Source of the DNA: Parasphingopyxis sp. CP4
Lineage (GTDB): Bacteria; Pseudomonadota; Alphaproteobacteria; Sphingomonadales; Sphingomonadaceae
NCBI RefSeq assembly: GCF_013378055.1
Contig: NZ_CP051130.1
Coordinates: forward strand, 1,550,001-1,614,000
Direction of reading: 5' to 3'
DNA: 64,000 bases
Below the pieces are notes generated by a model. That model was not told the origin of the DNA. It was given only the letters and a program-made list of their open reading frames with translations, and ran no database searches. Every line of letters begins with the position of its first letter. Position 1 is the first letter of the stretch. The translations under genes and the position numbers were made by a program. Positions 47,645-56,069 of this stretch are shown one piece after another.

Positions 47645-48691
47645 TCAGCCCAACCTTTCAGTTGAATGCTGCATACAAGTATCTCCAAGAACCTTAGCCA
47701 ACCTAACAGGAACGGCATTGCCGATCTGTTGAGCCGTTTCGTTGGGCGTTCCGCAGAAGATGAAATCATCGTCGAAAGTTTGAAGCCGTGCTGCCTCCCG
47801 CACGCTAATCGCTCTGGCTTGAGTAGGGTGTCCAAATCTTCCATTCGACAAACTGATACAGCGTGTCGTCATAGCGGCTGCGGGTCGATCCTTGTGCAAA
47901 CGACCATAGACATCTGTGTGGCCGCCATGGTTCTGGTGGCATCGAAGTTTCAAATCTTCAGGCCAGTCCAATCGCCCCCCACCTTCTGGTGTTGCGTCAA
48001 TTCGTTTTAGGTTCAAATCTGAGAGATTCGCAGCTACATGATTTGGAATATCAGGATGTTTCTCGCCTGCCGCAATTGGGGGCAAGTCTCCAATCCAAGT
48101 CCAAACTTTCTCGTATTCTGGACAATCCCGCCCGGGGCCATGCGTTGGTTCCGGAATCGTGATTTCACCCATCAAACTTGCAACCATTACCAGCCGCCGA
48201 CGCGACTGAGGCACGCCATAGTCTTGTGATCTAAGGATTTGAACATCAATCCGATAGGACAGCGAACGTAATAGCTTCAGAAATCGGCCCAGTGCGCCCT
48301 GATCTTTCCTAACTTTCTGTAGCCCAGGAACATTTTCGACCAAAATATATTCTGGACGAAAAGCCCTAACGAACCGGTGCAGTTCGTCGAGCAAGTTCTT
48401 ACGCTTATCCCTAACCTTTTTGGCTGTGTTCTGCTTTGTGAATGGCTGACACGGCGCGCACGCGGCGAACATCAGCGGGACGGTTCGATCCCGCGGCAGC
48501 AATGGCACCAAGTCATAGTATTGGAACGTCTGAATATCGGCTTCAAAAAAGCAAGCTTCTGGAAAATTCCGCTCAAAAGTCCGGCCCGCTTCAGGATCAA
48601 AATCAATGCCAGCGACAATTGACATTCCGGCTTCTCGAAGGCCGGCACTGGTCCCTCCGCATCCACAAAAAAAGTCCACAACATCAATCAT
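47645..48691 (-). CDS. DNA (cytosine-5-)-methyltransferase
   Basis: This 348-residue enzyme has motif I DFFCGCGGTSAG (residues 6-17), the catalytic APCQPF with Cys81, the ENVPG motif at 119-123 and a C-terminal IGNAVPVRLA. It methylates C5 of cytosine in a specific DNA site; the target cannot be read from sequence. The chain is short and complete, with no fused nuclease. It leads the operon with the GHKL ATPase and receiver-like genes. Its likely job is marking self DNA, and no classical restriction enzyme is adjacent. Confidence 0.93.
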   Translation of the reverse strand: MIDVVDFFCGCGGTSAGLREAGMSIVAGIDFDPEAGRTFERNFPEACFFEADIQTFQYYDLVPLLPRDRTVPLMFAACAPCQPFTKQNTAKKVRDKRKNLLDELHRFVRAFRPEYILVENVPGLQKVRKDQGALGRFLKLLRSLSYRIDVQILRSQDYGVPQSRRRLVMVASLMGEITIPEPTHGPGRDCPEYEKVWTWIGDLPPIAAGEKHPDIPNHVAANLSDLNLKRIDATPEGGGRLDWPEDLKLRCHQNHGGHTDVYGRLHKDRPAAAMTTRCISLSNGRFGHPTQARAISVREAARLQTFDDDFIFCGTPNETAQQIGNAVPVRLAKVLGDTCMQHSTERLG

Positions 48692-48859
48692 GCGGAAAGC
48701 CCAAACCGGTCATATGTTCGACCATCCTCACATTTTTGGTGCCGAAGAACAACCCGGGCTGCTCCGCGAAATCGAAAGGTATCACGCGTGTCCACTATAA
48801 GACCTAACGGATTGCGGTCTGGATGTTACACAGCAAGATCCGTGGCAGAGCCGCTGGGG

Positions 48860-49501
48860 TCAGGCTAGATTTCGTTCAATGGCGCGACTTAGCTCGTTTT
48901 CGCATTCGATACGCAATAACTCATGGCGAGCTTTGTGTCTGGCAAACGTGGTTCGCCACATGCCCTTTGGACGCTGCAGGGGGGCATCGTAGCCAACTCT
49001 GCTACCCAAACGACGTTGCAGCTTCTGGAGCTTCGTATACGGCCGGTAACAGGCACTCTCGCGCTGTGACTGGTATCCGAGTTGCCATGATGCTCGACTG
49101 GCAAATGTGGCGGCACCGACTGGACAATACAGCTTTTGGCAACGTAAGCCGTTGAGAGGACACTCTATCCACCATCGCCGACCACCGAAATGAGGCTCCG
49201 TAAAGACAAGACCAAAAACCTGACGGCGTTCGCGCCTGTCGCCAGTCGAGCGGTCCAAGAACGTGAACTGTAATGCTAAGTTGGAATCGTTGAGATCCCG
49301 CATGTCGCATTCAAAACGGATGCAAGCCAACTGCTCTCCATCGCTTTTCCATTGCAACGTTCCTGAGATGTATGAGCCAACCACAGCAAACCCACTCCGG
49401 CACAAATGGGCAATATCAATTGAATAGGCGTTCTCGGCGATAGGCCTTCCGACATGCCGTCCTGAACCAGTTCCTCCCACTTTCTTCCACCTCCTTTGCA
49501 C
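48860..49501 (-). CDS. Hypothetical protein of a zinc-ribbon family, zinc ligands mostly lost
   Basis: This 213-residue protein matches a family common on alphaproteobacterial mobile elements: GGTGSGRHVGRPIAENAYSI at the start, FGGRRWWIECP in the middle, YQSQRES and RPKGMWRTTFARH at the end. In the family the middle carries two CxxC-type pairs. Here they read CPLNG and FASRAS, so three of the expected cysteines are replaced, which suggests decay or a metal-free variant. The family function is not known to me. Confidence 0.65.
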   Translation of the reverse strand: MQRRWKKVGGTGSGRHVGRPIAENAYSIDIAHLCRSGFAVVGSYISGTLQWKSDGEQLACIRFECDMRDLNDSNLALQFTFLDRSTGDRRERRQVFGLVFTEPHFGGRRWWIECPLNGLRCQKLYCPVGAATFASRASWQLGYQSQRESACYRPYTKLQKLQRRLGSRVGYDAPLQRPKGMWRTTFARHKARHELLRIECENELSRAIERNLA

Positions 49502-49843
49502 GCAATAATTTTGGTGCTCGCCAGATCGCTACTAATACCGAATGCGGTCCAGTTCGTCCTAAACGCGACTGTTTCATCCATTTGAATCAAATGGCAGCAG
49601 ATCGTCAGCTTACTGGATTTTGACCGCAGTCACATTTTCCTAAATCAATTGCGAGTTTGACGAGATTGAAGCAGTGACGATTGCTGAGGGCCAATGGCTT
49701 AGATGTATATGTGTCCTGAATAACTGGACCGACATTCTGGTAATTGCGCGTCTGACGTCCGGGAAAATCGGACCAGAATCACAAGATTCTTGATCGTTGT
49801 CCGGCATAATCGGACCGAACAGCCTGATATGCCGGACCGCAAT
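49502..49843. other. Non-coding stretch with repeats resembling an insertion-sequence end
   Basis: No gene is supported here. From about 49712 it contains two copies of an inverted motif, GTCCG-N7-CGGAC, at 49757 and 49799 (42 bases apart), plus further GGACC half-sites at 49726 and 49834. Repeated sites of this kind are seen at the ends of IS21-type elements, and the stretch abuts a helix-turn-helix gene that looks cut short. The rest of any such element is absent. Confidence 0.4.
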
Positions 49844-50242
49844 CTATAGCGGCCTCCATCTAGCGAACTCGCGTGTAGGCGTTTGGTCATTCGTTCTCTC
49901 CCAGGTCAATGCCCATTCTGTAGCCCGACTAGTGCTAGGATCTTTCACATTGAAACCTCCCTGCTTGACTGCAGTTAGGAACCCTTTTTCAATAAGCTCT
50001 TTGAAGTAACGGCCGGCTGTATCTTTGTCAGAAATGTTGATTGCCACACATGCTTGCCGAACGCTCATAACTATACGCCCGTTGTTTCGGCCGTTATATT
50101 TTCTGATCACTTCGACCAGAAGCGCGCGGGGTCCAGCCTTAAGGCTCCGATATGCAGCGCTGTCCTGCACGGAATGAGGTAGGCGCGTGAATGTGCGTTT
50201 GTTGCGGCCTTTTCTGTTTGGCTTCCTGTTGTGATTTGTCAC
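49844..50242 (-). CDS. Helix-turn-helix replication-type protein, probably C-terminally truncated
   Basis: This 132-residue protein starts at GTG, with a very basic N-terminus (NRKPNRKGRNKR). A winged-helix region follows, with LKAGPRALLVEVIRKYNGRNNGRI, SVRQACVAINISDKDTAGRYF and RATEWALTWE. It belongs to a group often found on integrative elements and plasmids of this bacterial class. Relatives continue past the PTREFARW motif, whereas this copy stops three codons later, exactly at the repeat-rich stretch. It may be an inactivated gene. Confidence 0.55.
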   Translation of the reverse strand: MTNHNRKPNRKGRNKRTFTRLPHSVQDSAAYRSLKAGPRALLVEVIRKYNGRNNGRIVMSVRQACVAINISDKDTAGRYFKELIEKGFLTAVKQGGFNVKDPSTSRATEWALTWERTNDQTPTREFARWRPL

Positions 50243-50322
50243 AAGATTTCCATCGCATTCGCGCTCAGCAAGCCTGCAGCGGTTCTACGCAAGGAAGCGA
50301 GCGAATAACCTAGCATGACCGG

Positions 50323-50493
50323 TTACTGCGCTGGTAAATTGTTGATCCATTGCTGGACATCGCATTCTGCAATTCGGGTCGACCGGCCAATCTTTCGAAA
50401 AGGCAATCGTCCGGCTTTGTTTTCGCGGTATGCGGTCGAACGCCCCACTCCGAAACGTTCGCAAAATTCGTTGATCGTGATGAACCTATTCAT
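50323..50493 (-). CDS. AlpA/MerR-like helix-turn-helix protein (putative excisionase)
   Basis: This 56-residue DNA-binding protein reads ITINEFCERFGVGRSTAYRE, then LPFRKIGRSTRIAECDVQQW, the compact winged helix of the AlpA group. Such proteins regulate integrase genes or direct excision. The ATG at 50493 has a perfect GGAGG six bases upstream; a four-codon longer start is less likely. Confidence 0.85.
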   Translation of the reverse strand: MNRFITINEFCERFGVGRSTAYRENKAGRLPFRKIGRSTRIAECDVQQWINNLPAQ

Positions 50494-50530
50494 TGGTGCC
50501 TCCATGATTGTGGATGCAACCTGACTAAGC

Positions 50531-51385
50531 TCAACGTTCCCCGTTGCGCCAAGGGTATCCTAAAGGGTGGATTGCCCGAATTAAGTTCACCCTTACCTCT
50601 TCGATACGCTCCCGGCGCGCCTCCTTCAGCAACCCGGTAAGATTTGGCACTTTCTCGATCCGCAACGTGAGGCAGGCAATCCGGTTAAAAAAATTCGCCC
50701 ATGGGCCCAGTCTTGGCTCACCATTTTCATCTGGCCAGTTATTGATCGTTGCCTCTCTTCCATAAGCTTTCTCGAAGATGAGCGCCAACTCGCGCGCAAA
50801 AGCTAACCGGCGCTTTCTCTTTTCGGCAGACCGCCAGCGAGGAGGATCATCCCGGTTGCAAAGAGCATCGGATGCTGCGCGCATATAGTCCTCCAGCTCA
50901 AGCATCCCGCACACCATTCTACGAAACTTTCGCCAGTCCGCAGATCCCGATGCAATCTCCTTACTACTTTCGACCCAGCAACCTTTCTTGACCGCATCCA
51001 ATCGATCCAAAGCGTCAAACTCAATGCTCTTCGGCAATTCCGTGTCGAGTCGCTCGTCCTGATCATCATACCGGCTGTATTGGCGGAAAACGCTTTCGGC
51101 CCAGCTGCTCCGCGCGGCGAAAAGGGTCTTAGCATTTGCGATCGCATCGGCGATTGATTGAATTTCTCGCCTAACAGCATGTTGACCCGGATACTCGTCT
51201 ATCTCTTCCTCGGTGCCAATCGAGCAAAAGAATGCCTTGCGAATAGATCCTGCTAGCCAGCGACTGCTACGCTCTGTCGGCAACTCAAAATCCCTAAGGG
51301 CGAATTCGACCGATTCCGGCGTAATATGCTGAAACCAATCGAGCTGATTGGAGAGCCAAGAAACATGATCCCCGGTTTCACTCAA
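50531..51385 (-). CDS. Hypothetical protein coupled to the integrase
   Basis: This 284-residue soluble protein starts at a TTG overlapping the integrase stop (TTGA). It is charged and helix-rich, with a tryptophan-rich stretch (WPDENGEPRLGPWANFFNRI) and a basic C-terminus. I do not recognise any domain. Its position between the integrase and the AlpA-type gene suggests a role in the life cycle of the element rather than as cargo. Confidence 0.65.
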   Translation of the reverse strand: MSETGDHVSWLSNQLDWFQHITPESVEFALRDFELPTERSSRWLAGSIRKAFFCSIGTEEEIDEYPGQHAVRREIQSIADAIANAKTLFAARSSWAESVFRQYSRYDDQDERLDTELPKSIEFDALDRLDAVKKGCWVESSKEIASGSADWRKFRRMVCGMLELEDYMRAASDALCNRDDPPRWRSAEKRKRRLAFARELALIFEKAYGREATINNWPDENGEPRLGPWANFFNRIACLTLRIEKVPNLTGLLKEARRERIEEVRVNLIRAIHPLGYPWRNGER

Positions 51386-52611
51386 ACCCTATTCCCTTGC
51401 CGATCGAACGGAACAACCTCACCCCCCTCTTTCAGGCGACTCAGATAGTCACTCCACCATTGCAGCATCTGGACCCGCTCATCCCAATAGTTGCCACGAC
51501 TATACGCGCCACGCACTGCATCGCTGTCTCCATGCGACAACGCGCGTTCTATGGCATCAGGATTCCACTTGCCGCTTTCATTCAGAAATGTTGACGCGGT
51601 CGCGCGAAAGCCGTGCGCTGTCACCTCGTCCTTCGTGAAACCCATGCGCCGCAATGCGGTATTGACCGTATTCTCACTCATAGGCCGATTGGGCGTGGAG
51701 AATGACGGAAAGACATACCTGCCGCCGCCAGATATCTTCTTCAGTTCGCCAAGCAAGGACAGCACCTGACTGGAAAGCGGGACGGCATGAGGGCGCCTTG
51801 CTTTCATCTTTCCTGCTGGAATGCGCCAGATAGCGGCATCCAAATCAATTTCCTCCCATTCGGCATGACGCAATTCTCCGGGACGCACAAAGACCTGAGG
51901 TGTTATTTGAAGGGCAAATTTCGTGATGGGGTGCCCATCATAATCATCAATCGCCCTAAGGAGAGCGCCGAGTTTTCCTGGAACAAGAACGGCAGCATAG
52001 TGCTTAGGCTTAGGCGTCACCAAAGCGCCACGGAGTGCAGCGGCCGGATCGTGCTGGCCGCGCCCTGTCCAGATGGCATAGCGGAACACCCTACTGGCAA
52101 AGCCACGACATTTCTTAGCAGTTTCATAGGTGCCCTTGGCTTCTAGCCTGCGCAATGCGGCAAGAAGCATCTGCGGATCGACATCCGCAATCGGTATCTT
52201 GCCAATCGCCGGCGACAGCAGCCTCAAATGCCATCGTGCCTTTTCAATCGTGCGCCTTGCCCTGCCTTCGCTCACCATTTTCTTTTCGATAAATTCCAAA
52301 GCAATTGCTGCAAATGTGTTGGCAGCTTCAAATTGGGCGGTAGCCTTCAGCTTCTTGCGGTGAACCGACGGATCGATGCCTTCGTTCAATTGCCCTCTGG
52401 CTTCAGCAAGAAGCTCGCGAGCCTTGGCCAAACTGACCTCAGGCCAGGCTCCCAGTGCGAGCCGCTTCTCCTTGCCGGACACACGATATTTCCAGCGCCA
52501 CAATTTGGAACCATTAGGAAAAACCTCGATATACAGCCCTCTACCATCGGCCCTCTTGAATGGCTTGTAGGCAGGTTTGAAGGCCCTAATCTCTGCGGCG
52601 GTTAGTGCCAT
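51382..52611 (-). CDS. P4-type tyrosine integrase
   Basis: This 409-residue integrase catalyses insertion at tRNA-Leu. It has the N-terminal arm-binding DUF4102-type region (DGRGLYIEVFPNGSKLWRWK, RLALGAWPEVSLAKAR), a core-binding domain and a catalytic domain with RPGELRHAEWEEI, HGFRATASTFLNE, the HGD segment and the tyrosine in AYSRGNYWDERVQML. All catalytic residues appear intact. The ATG at 52611 is chosen over a start 29 codons upstream. It lies 177 bases from the tRNA attachment site. Confidence 0.95.
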   Translation of the reverse strand: MALTAAEIRAFKPAYKPFKRADGRGLYIEVFPNGSKLWRWKYRVSGKEKRLALGAWPEVSLAKARELLAEARGQLNEGIDPSVHRKKLKATAQFEAANTFAAIALEFIEKKMVSEGRARRTIEKARWHLRLLSPAIGKIPIADVDPQMLLAALRRLEAKGTYETAKKCRGFASRVFRYAIWTGRGQHDPAAALRGALVTPKPKHYAAVLVPGKLGALLRAIDDYDGHPITKFALQITPQVFVRPGELRHAEWEEIDLDAAIWRIPAGKMKARRPHAVPLSSQVLSLLGELKKISGGGRYVFPSFSTPNRPMSENTVNTALRRMGFTKDEVTAHGFRATASTFLNESGKWNPDAIERALSHGDSDAVRGAYSRGNYWDERVQMLQWWSDYLSRLKEGGEVVPFDRQGNRV

Positions 52612-52788
52612 TAGTGGGTATTCCCCCTGTTGACACGTCGGCGCAGCCCCTCGAATGCCCCCAACCATGCCCCTGAATGGCGCGGGTTTTGGGGGCATGA
52701 CCAGAGATGTCCTGAAACAGCCATGGAATGGAGATGCCCTGAGTTCTCAGGTTTTGCAAGCAGTCTGGGATACTGAGACACACACTGC

Positions 52789-52808
52789 TGGTGCCCAGAA
52801 GAGGACTC
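52789..52808. repeat. Proximal attachment site within tRNA-Leu 3' end
   Basis: TGGTGCCCAGAAGAGGACTC, the reverse complement of the tRNA-Leu 3' end, matches the repeat at 42845 apart from one extra C. Confidence 0.8.
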
Positions 52809-52876
52809 GAACCTCCACGTCCGCAAGGGACACCAGCACCTGAAGCTGGCGCGTCTACCAATTCCGCCATCTGGGC
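52789..52876 (-). tRNA. tRNA-Leu (CAG)
   Basis: An 88-base class II tRNA with long variable arm: acceptor GCCCAGA pairs with TCTGGGC, anticodon loop TTCAGGT gives CAG, the T-arm has GGTTCGAGTCC, and CCA is encoded. It is the integration site of the element and remains intact. Confidence 0.97.
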
Positions 52877-52999
52877 CCACATCCGCAGCGAATTGCTCGC
52901 CAGAACGCAGGTTGCGCGCTATGATCGCCGATCGAGCGCTTGTCAATGTGCTGGTTAAACGTCATTGGGACACAGCAATTCCGAAGGAGCTGATTTGCG

Positions 53000-53944
53000 A
53001 TGCAGGACAGGCTGGTAACAATGTTTGGCGGCGGCGGTTTTCTGGGCCGTTATGTCGCCCAGGATCTGCTGCATGCGGGGTTCAGAATCCGTGTGGCAGA
53101 ACGGCATCCGGAAACCGCCTTTTTCATCAAACCGATGGGCGGACTGGGTCAGACGCAGTTTGTTGCGGCTGACATAAGAAAACCTGCCACGCTTGCCCGC
53201 GCGGTCGAAGGCGCGGATGCGGTAATCAATTTTGTCGGTATCCTGGATGGCGATTTCCAGGCCTTTCATGTGGATGGCGCGGGCAATGTAGCTGAAGCAG
53301 CCAAAGCCGCCGGGGTGCGCGATTTCGTGCAGATCTCGTCGATGGGTGCCAGCCATGATGCGGCGTCGACCTATGCACGCTCCAAAGCAGCCGGAGAAGG
53401 TGCGGTTCGCGAAGCGATGCCCGATGCTGTCATCATGCGGCCATCAGTGGTGTTCGGCCCGGAAGACGGGTTCATCAACCGCTTTGCATCGCTCGCGCGT
53501 ATGGCCCCCTTCATGGTGCCGGTGATGCGCAGCGAAACCAAGTTCCAGCCGGTCTATGTCGCCGATGTCGCCGATGCCGTCGCAACCGTGCTCGCCGACC
53601 CGGCCCAGCATCGCGGCAAGACATTTGAACTGGGCGGTCCGCAGATACTTTCGATGCGCGAAATCAACCAGTTCATCCTCGATAGTATCGGGCTATCGGA
53701 CAAACCGATTTTCGATGTGCCGGATGCGCTGGGCAAGATCATGGCGCGGATGGGCTTCCTGCCCGGCGCGCCGATCACCTGGGACCAATGGCAAAGCTTG
53801 CAGACGGATAATGTCATGCCCGATGACGCCGAGGGATTTGCCGAGCTCGGCATCCAGCCGCGGCCGCTGGCAGCTCTCGCCGAAAACTGGCTGGTCCAAT
53901 ATCGCACGCTCGGGCGCTTTGCGTCGCAGGTCGGAGAAGCCTGA
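53000..53944 (+). CDS. Complex I NDUFA9-like NAD(P)H-binding protein
   Basis: This 314-residue atypical short-chain dehydrogenase has the N-terminal nucleotide motif TMFGGGGFLGRYVAQDL, VINFVGIL, the conserved SSMGAS and RPSVVFGPEDGFINRF typical of the NDUFA9 subfamily. In alphaproteobacteria it is associated with respiratory complex I assembly or stability. AAGGAGC lies upstream of the ATG. It ends 33 bases before the first TIR gene. Confidence 0.9.
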   Translation: MQDRLVTMFGGGGFLGRYVAQDLLHAGFRIRVAERHPETAFFIKPMGGLGQTQFVAADIRKPATLARAVEGADAVINFVGILDGDFQAFHVDGAGNVAEAAKAAGVRDFVQISSMGASHDAASTYARSKAAGEGAVREAMPDAVIMRPSVVFGPEDGFINRFASLARMAPFMVPVMRSETKFQPVYVADVADAVATVLADPAQHRGKTFELGGPQILSMREINQFILDSIGLSDKPIFDVPDALGKIMARMGFLPGAPITWDQWQSLQTDNVMPDDAEGFAELGIQPRPLAALAENWLVQYRTLGRFASQVGEA

Positions 53945-53977
53945 TCCGGTCGGTCCGCCTGACCCAGGAGGATGGTC

Positions 53978-55042
53978 GTGGCTGATACCAACAGCGCGTC
54001 TCGCCCGGTCGTTTTCATCAGCCATCACAGCTCGCATGAGCAATCCGCACGGCGCCTCAAAAAGATACTCGATCGCAATGGGTTGGCCGGCTGGATGGCT
54101 CCAGACGATGTACCGCCCGGCACGGCATTTGACGATGCGATCGTCAACCAACTCGGCAAGTCCGATGTGGTCGTGCTGCTGTTCAGCAAGGGATCGGATG
54201 CCTCACGCCATGTGAAGCGCGAGATGATCCTCGCCGATAATCAGGGCGTGCCCGTTTATCCGATCCGGCTCGAAGAAGTGCCAGCCGATGGACTTGCCTA
54301 TTGGCTGAACGACCATCAATGGATCGACTGGTTCGACGGCAAGGATGCAACGATCCAACGCGCGATCGATGCGATCCGCGAGCAGATCGCCGAGGCCGCC
54401 GGTGCCAGCCCGGATGCGATTGCGCCCGATGATGTACGCGGCTTTGCCGAACGCCTGCGCCGACCGCGCGGGTCTTACACGCGCAGCATCTGGCAGCGCC
54501 GCATCGGTTGGACAGCGCTTGCCGCCGGTGCGCTCGCCACCGCCTATGTCGCGGCCCCGCAGCTTGGCATTTCGGTCGGCGAGGAAGCCGCAGCTGAACC
54601 GTTAATCCGCGCAGGGTTATGGGAGACCCGGGTCGATGTCAGCCGGATCCTCCGCACCGAAAACCCCGATGCGGATGCCATGCGGCTTTGGGAAGCGGCC
54701 TTTGAATCCGAAGCACCGCAGGTGTGCGTCACGGCCGAAGAAGCGCAGATGCCGGGTATCGCCTTTTTCGATCCGGATGGCCGCAATCAATGTACGCTGG
54801 TCAACATCGCAATGGCCGACGGTAACTTCACTCTGGCCATGGAATGCCGGCCGAACAGCCTTGAGGGTGACAATCTCAACCTGGCGATGGACGGACAATA
54901 TACGACTGAGGGCTATGTCGCCGACGCTGAATATGCCTATGATCAAGATACGGATCGCGAATTTCGATTTCTCGTCCGCCAGACCGCCCGATATTTGGGG
55001 CCATGCGGCGATGAAGAGGATAGCGCGATAACAGGGGGATAG
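53978..55042 (+). CDS. TIR-domain membrane protein with DUF3617-like periplasmic domain
   Basis: This 354-residue protein starts at a GTG six bases after AGGAGG (an ATG two codons earlier would overlap that site). The N-terminal TIR domain covers about residues 8-130: VFISHHSS, GWMAPDDVPPG, SDVVVLLFSKGS and SRHVKREM, with Glu82 in the catalytic position of NAD-cleaving TIRs. One membrane helix follows near 180-197. The C-terminal domain reads GLWETRVDVSRI, CVTAEEAQMPG and NLAMDGQYTTEGYV, as in DUF3617. The fusion would put TIR in the cytoplasm and DUF3617 in the periplasm. It forms a pair with the next gene, four bases downstream. Confidence 0.82.
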   Translation: MADTNSASRPVVFISHHSSHEQSARRLKKILDRNGLAGWMAPDDVPPGTAFDDAIVNQLGKSDVVVLLFSKGSDASRHVKREMILADNQGVPVYPIRLEEVPADGLAYWLNDHQWIDWFDGKDATIQRAIDAIREQIAEAAGASPDAIAPDDVRGFAERLRRPRGSYTRSIWQRRIGWTALAAGALATAYVAAPQLGISVGEEAAAEPLIRAGLWETRVDVSRILRTENPDADAMRLWEAAFESEAPQVCVTAEEAQMPGIAFFDPDGRNQCTLVNIAMADGNFTLAMECRPNSLEGDNLNLAMDGQYTTEGYVADAEYAYDQDTDREFRFLVRQTARYLGPCGDEEDSAITGG

Positions 55043-55046
55043 TCTG

Positions 55047-56063
55047 ATGAGTGATGGTGGGGCTAAACGACAACCGACGGCGTTTATCAGTCATCACAGT
55101 TCGCAGGTGGAAACCGCACGTCGTTTGAAGGTCATCCTCAGTCATCACGGTATTATCGGCTGGATGGCACCCGACGATATCAATCCCGGCCAACCCTTCG
55201 ACAAGGCGATCGTGAACCAGGTTCGCCAATCCGATCTCATCATTTTGCTCTTTTGCGAACAATCGGACCAGTCACGCCATGTGAAGCGCGAGCTAATGAT
55301 GGCCGAAGACGCCGACAAGCTGATATTTCCGGTGCGACTGGAAGACAAGGCGGCGGACGGTCTCGCCTATTGGCTGAACGATTATCAATGGATCGACTGG
55401 TTTGACGGTGAGGATGATACGATCACCCGGATGATCGAGACGATCAAAAGTCAGGCCGATGAGCAAACCACTTCGCCCATCGCCAGCAGCACCGCACCAC
55501 CCTTGCAGCCGGCAGCCAGTGCGACTGCTTCAGCGCCGCCGGTCGCGCCCGCTCCTGCGCCGAGCTCGGGATCGCAATGGCCGGTGCCAATTGTATCGGC
55601 CGTAATTGTAGCCCTGATCATGCTTGTCGGCTTCTATTTCATGACGCGGGACGGCGATTCCGACGCGCCGGTCGAAACCGCCGCAGCCGAGACAGCCGAC
55701 GAAGATGCATCGGAAAATAGTGCGAACGACACGCCCGACCCGGCCCCCGCCACGACACCGCCACCCATGCCGACACCGATCACTACGCCGCCACCCGCCC
55801 TGCCCTCACCCGGCAATGGCGACTTTTATGTCGTGGTCGGCAGCTTCCAGCCTGGCGATCCGGCCGCAAACCAACGCGCCAGCGATTTCGAAGCCTGTTC
55901 CGGAATCACACCAATTGTTGGACCGTCCGATAGTTATGCCGGCTTTGCTCCGGGACTCATTGTCGTGATGGCCGGCGGATATTCCGATGCGCGGGCGGCC
56001 AATGCCGTACTGTCCCAATCACAATCCTGTGTGGTCGACGCCTTTATCCGGCAAGCGCGCTAG
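55047..56063 (+). CDS. TIR-domain membrane protein with SPOR-like periplasmic domain
   Basis: This 338-residue protein has an N-terminal TIR domain (residues 10-130, FISHHSSQVETARRLK, GWMAPDDINPG, SRHVKRELMM with Glu82). A Pro/Ala linker, a membrane helix at about 179-199 and an acidic Pro/Thr-rich stalk follow. The C-terminal region of 80 residues, DFYVVVGSFQPGDPAANQRA and LIVVMAGGYSDARAANAVL, resembles a SPOR peptidoglycan-binding domain. It is clearly a paralogue of the preceding gene in the TIR part but not in the periplasmic part. GGGGGA precedes the ATG. Confidence 0.82.
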   Translation: MSDGGAKRQPTAFISHHSSQVETARRLKVILSHHGIIGWMAPDDINPGQPFDKAIVNQVRQSDLIILLFCEQSDQSRHVKRELMMAEDADKLIFPVRLEDKAADGLAYWLNDYQWIDWFDGEDDTITRMIETIKSQADEQTTSPIASSTAPPLQPAASATASAPPVAPAPAPSSGSQWPVPIVSAVIVALIMLVGFYFMTRDGDSDAPVETAAAETADEDASENSANDTPDPAPATTPPPMPTPITTPPPALPSPGNGDFYVVVGSFQPGDPAANQRASDFEACSGITPIVGPSDSYAGFAPGLIVVMAGGYSDARAANAVLSQSQSCVVDAFIRQAR

Positions 56064-56069
56064 GAACCG

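Larger units (their letters stand above)
42845..52808. mobile_element. Integrative element of about 10 kb at tRNA-Leu(CAG)
   Basis: The element runs from a partial copy of the tRNA-Leu 3' end (42845-42863) to the intact tRNA gene (52789-52876). Next to the tRNA lie a P4-type tyrosine integrase and an AlpA-type DNA-binding gene. All genes inside point toward the partial repeat. The cargo half (about 43-48.7 kb) is clearly richer in A and T than the flanks. The cargo is a methyltransferase, a dual-GHKL ATPase and a receiver-like protein. No conjugation or capsid genes are present, so it would depend on other elements for transfer. Confidence 0.85.

Noticed and set aside
42972-48691. Interpretation of the operon as a plain type II restriction-modification system
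   Set aside because: There is a methyltransferase but no recognisable restriction nuclease; the partner proteins are ATPase and receiver-like.
49276-49590. Short minus-strand frame overlapping the zinc-ribbon-like gene
   Set aside because: It overlaps a frame with clear family motifs and has none of its own.
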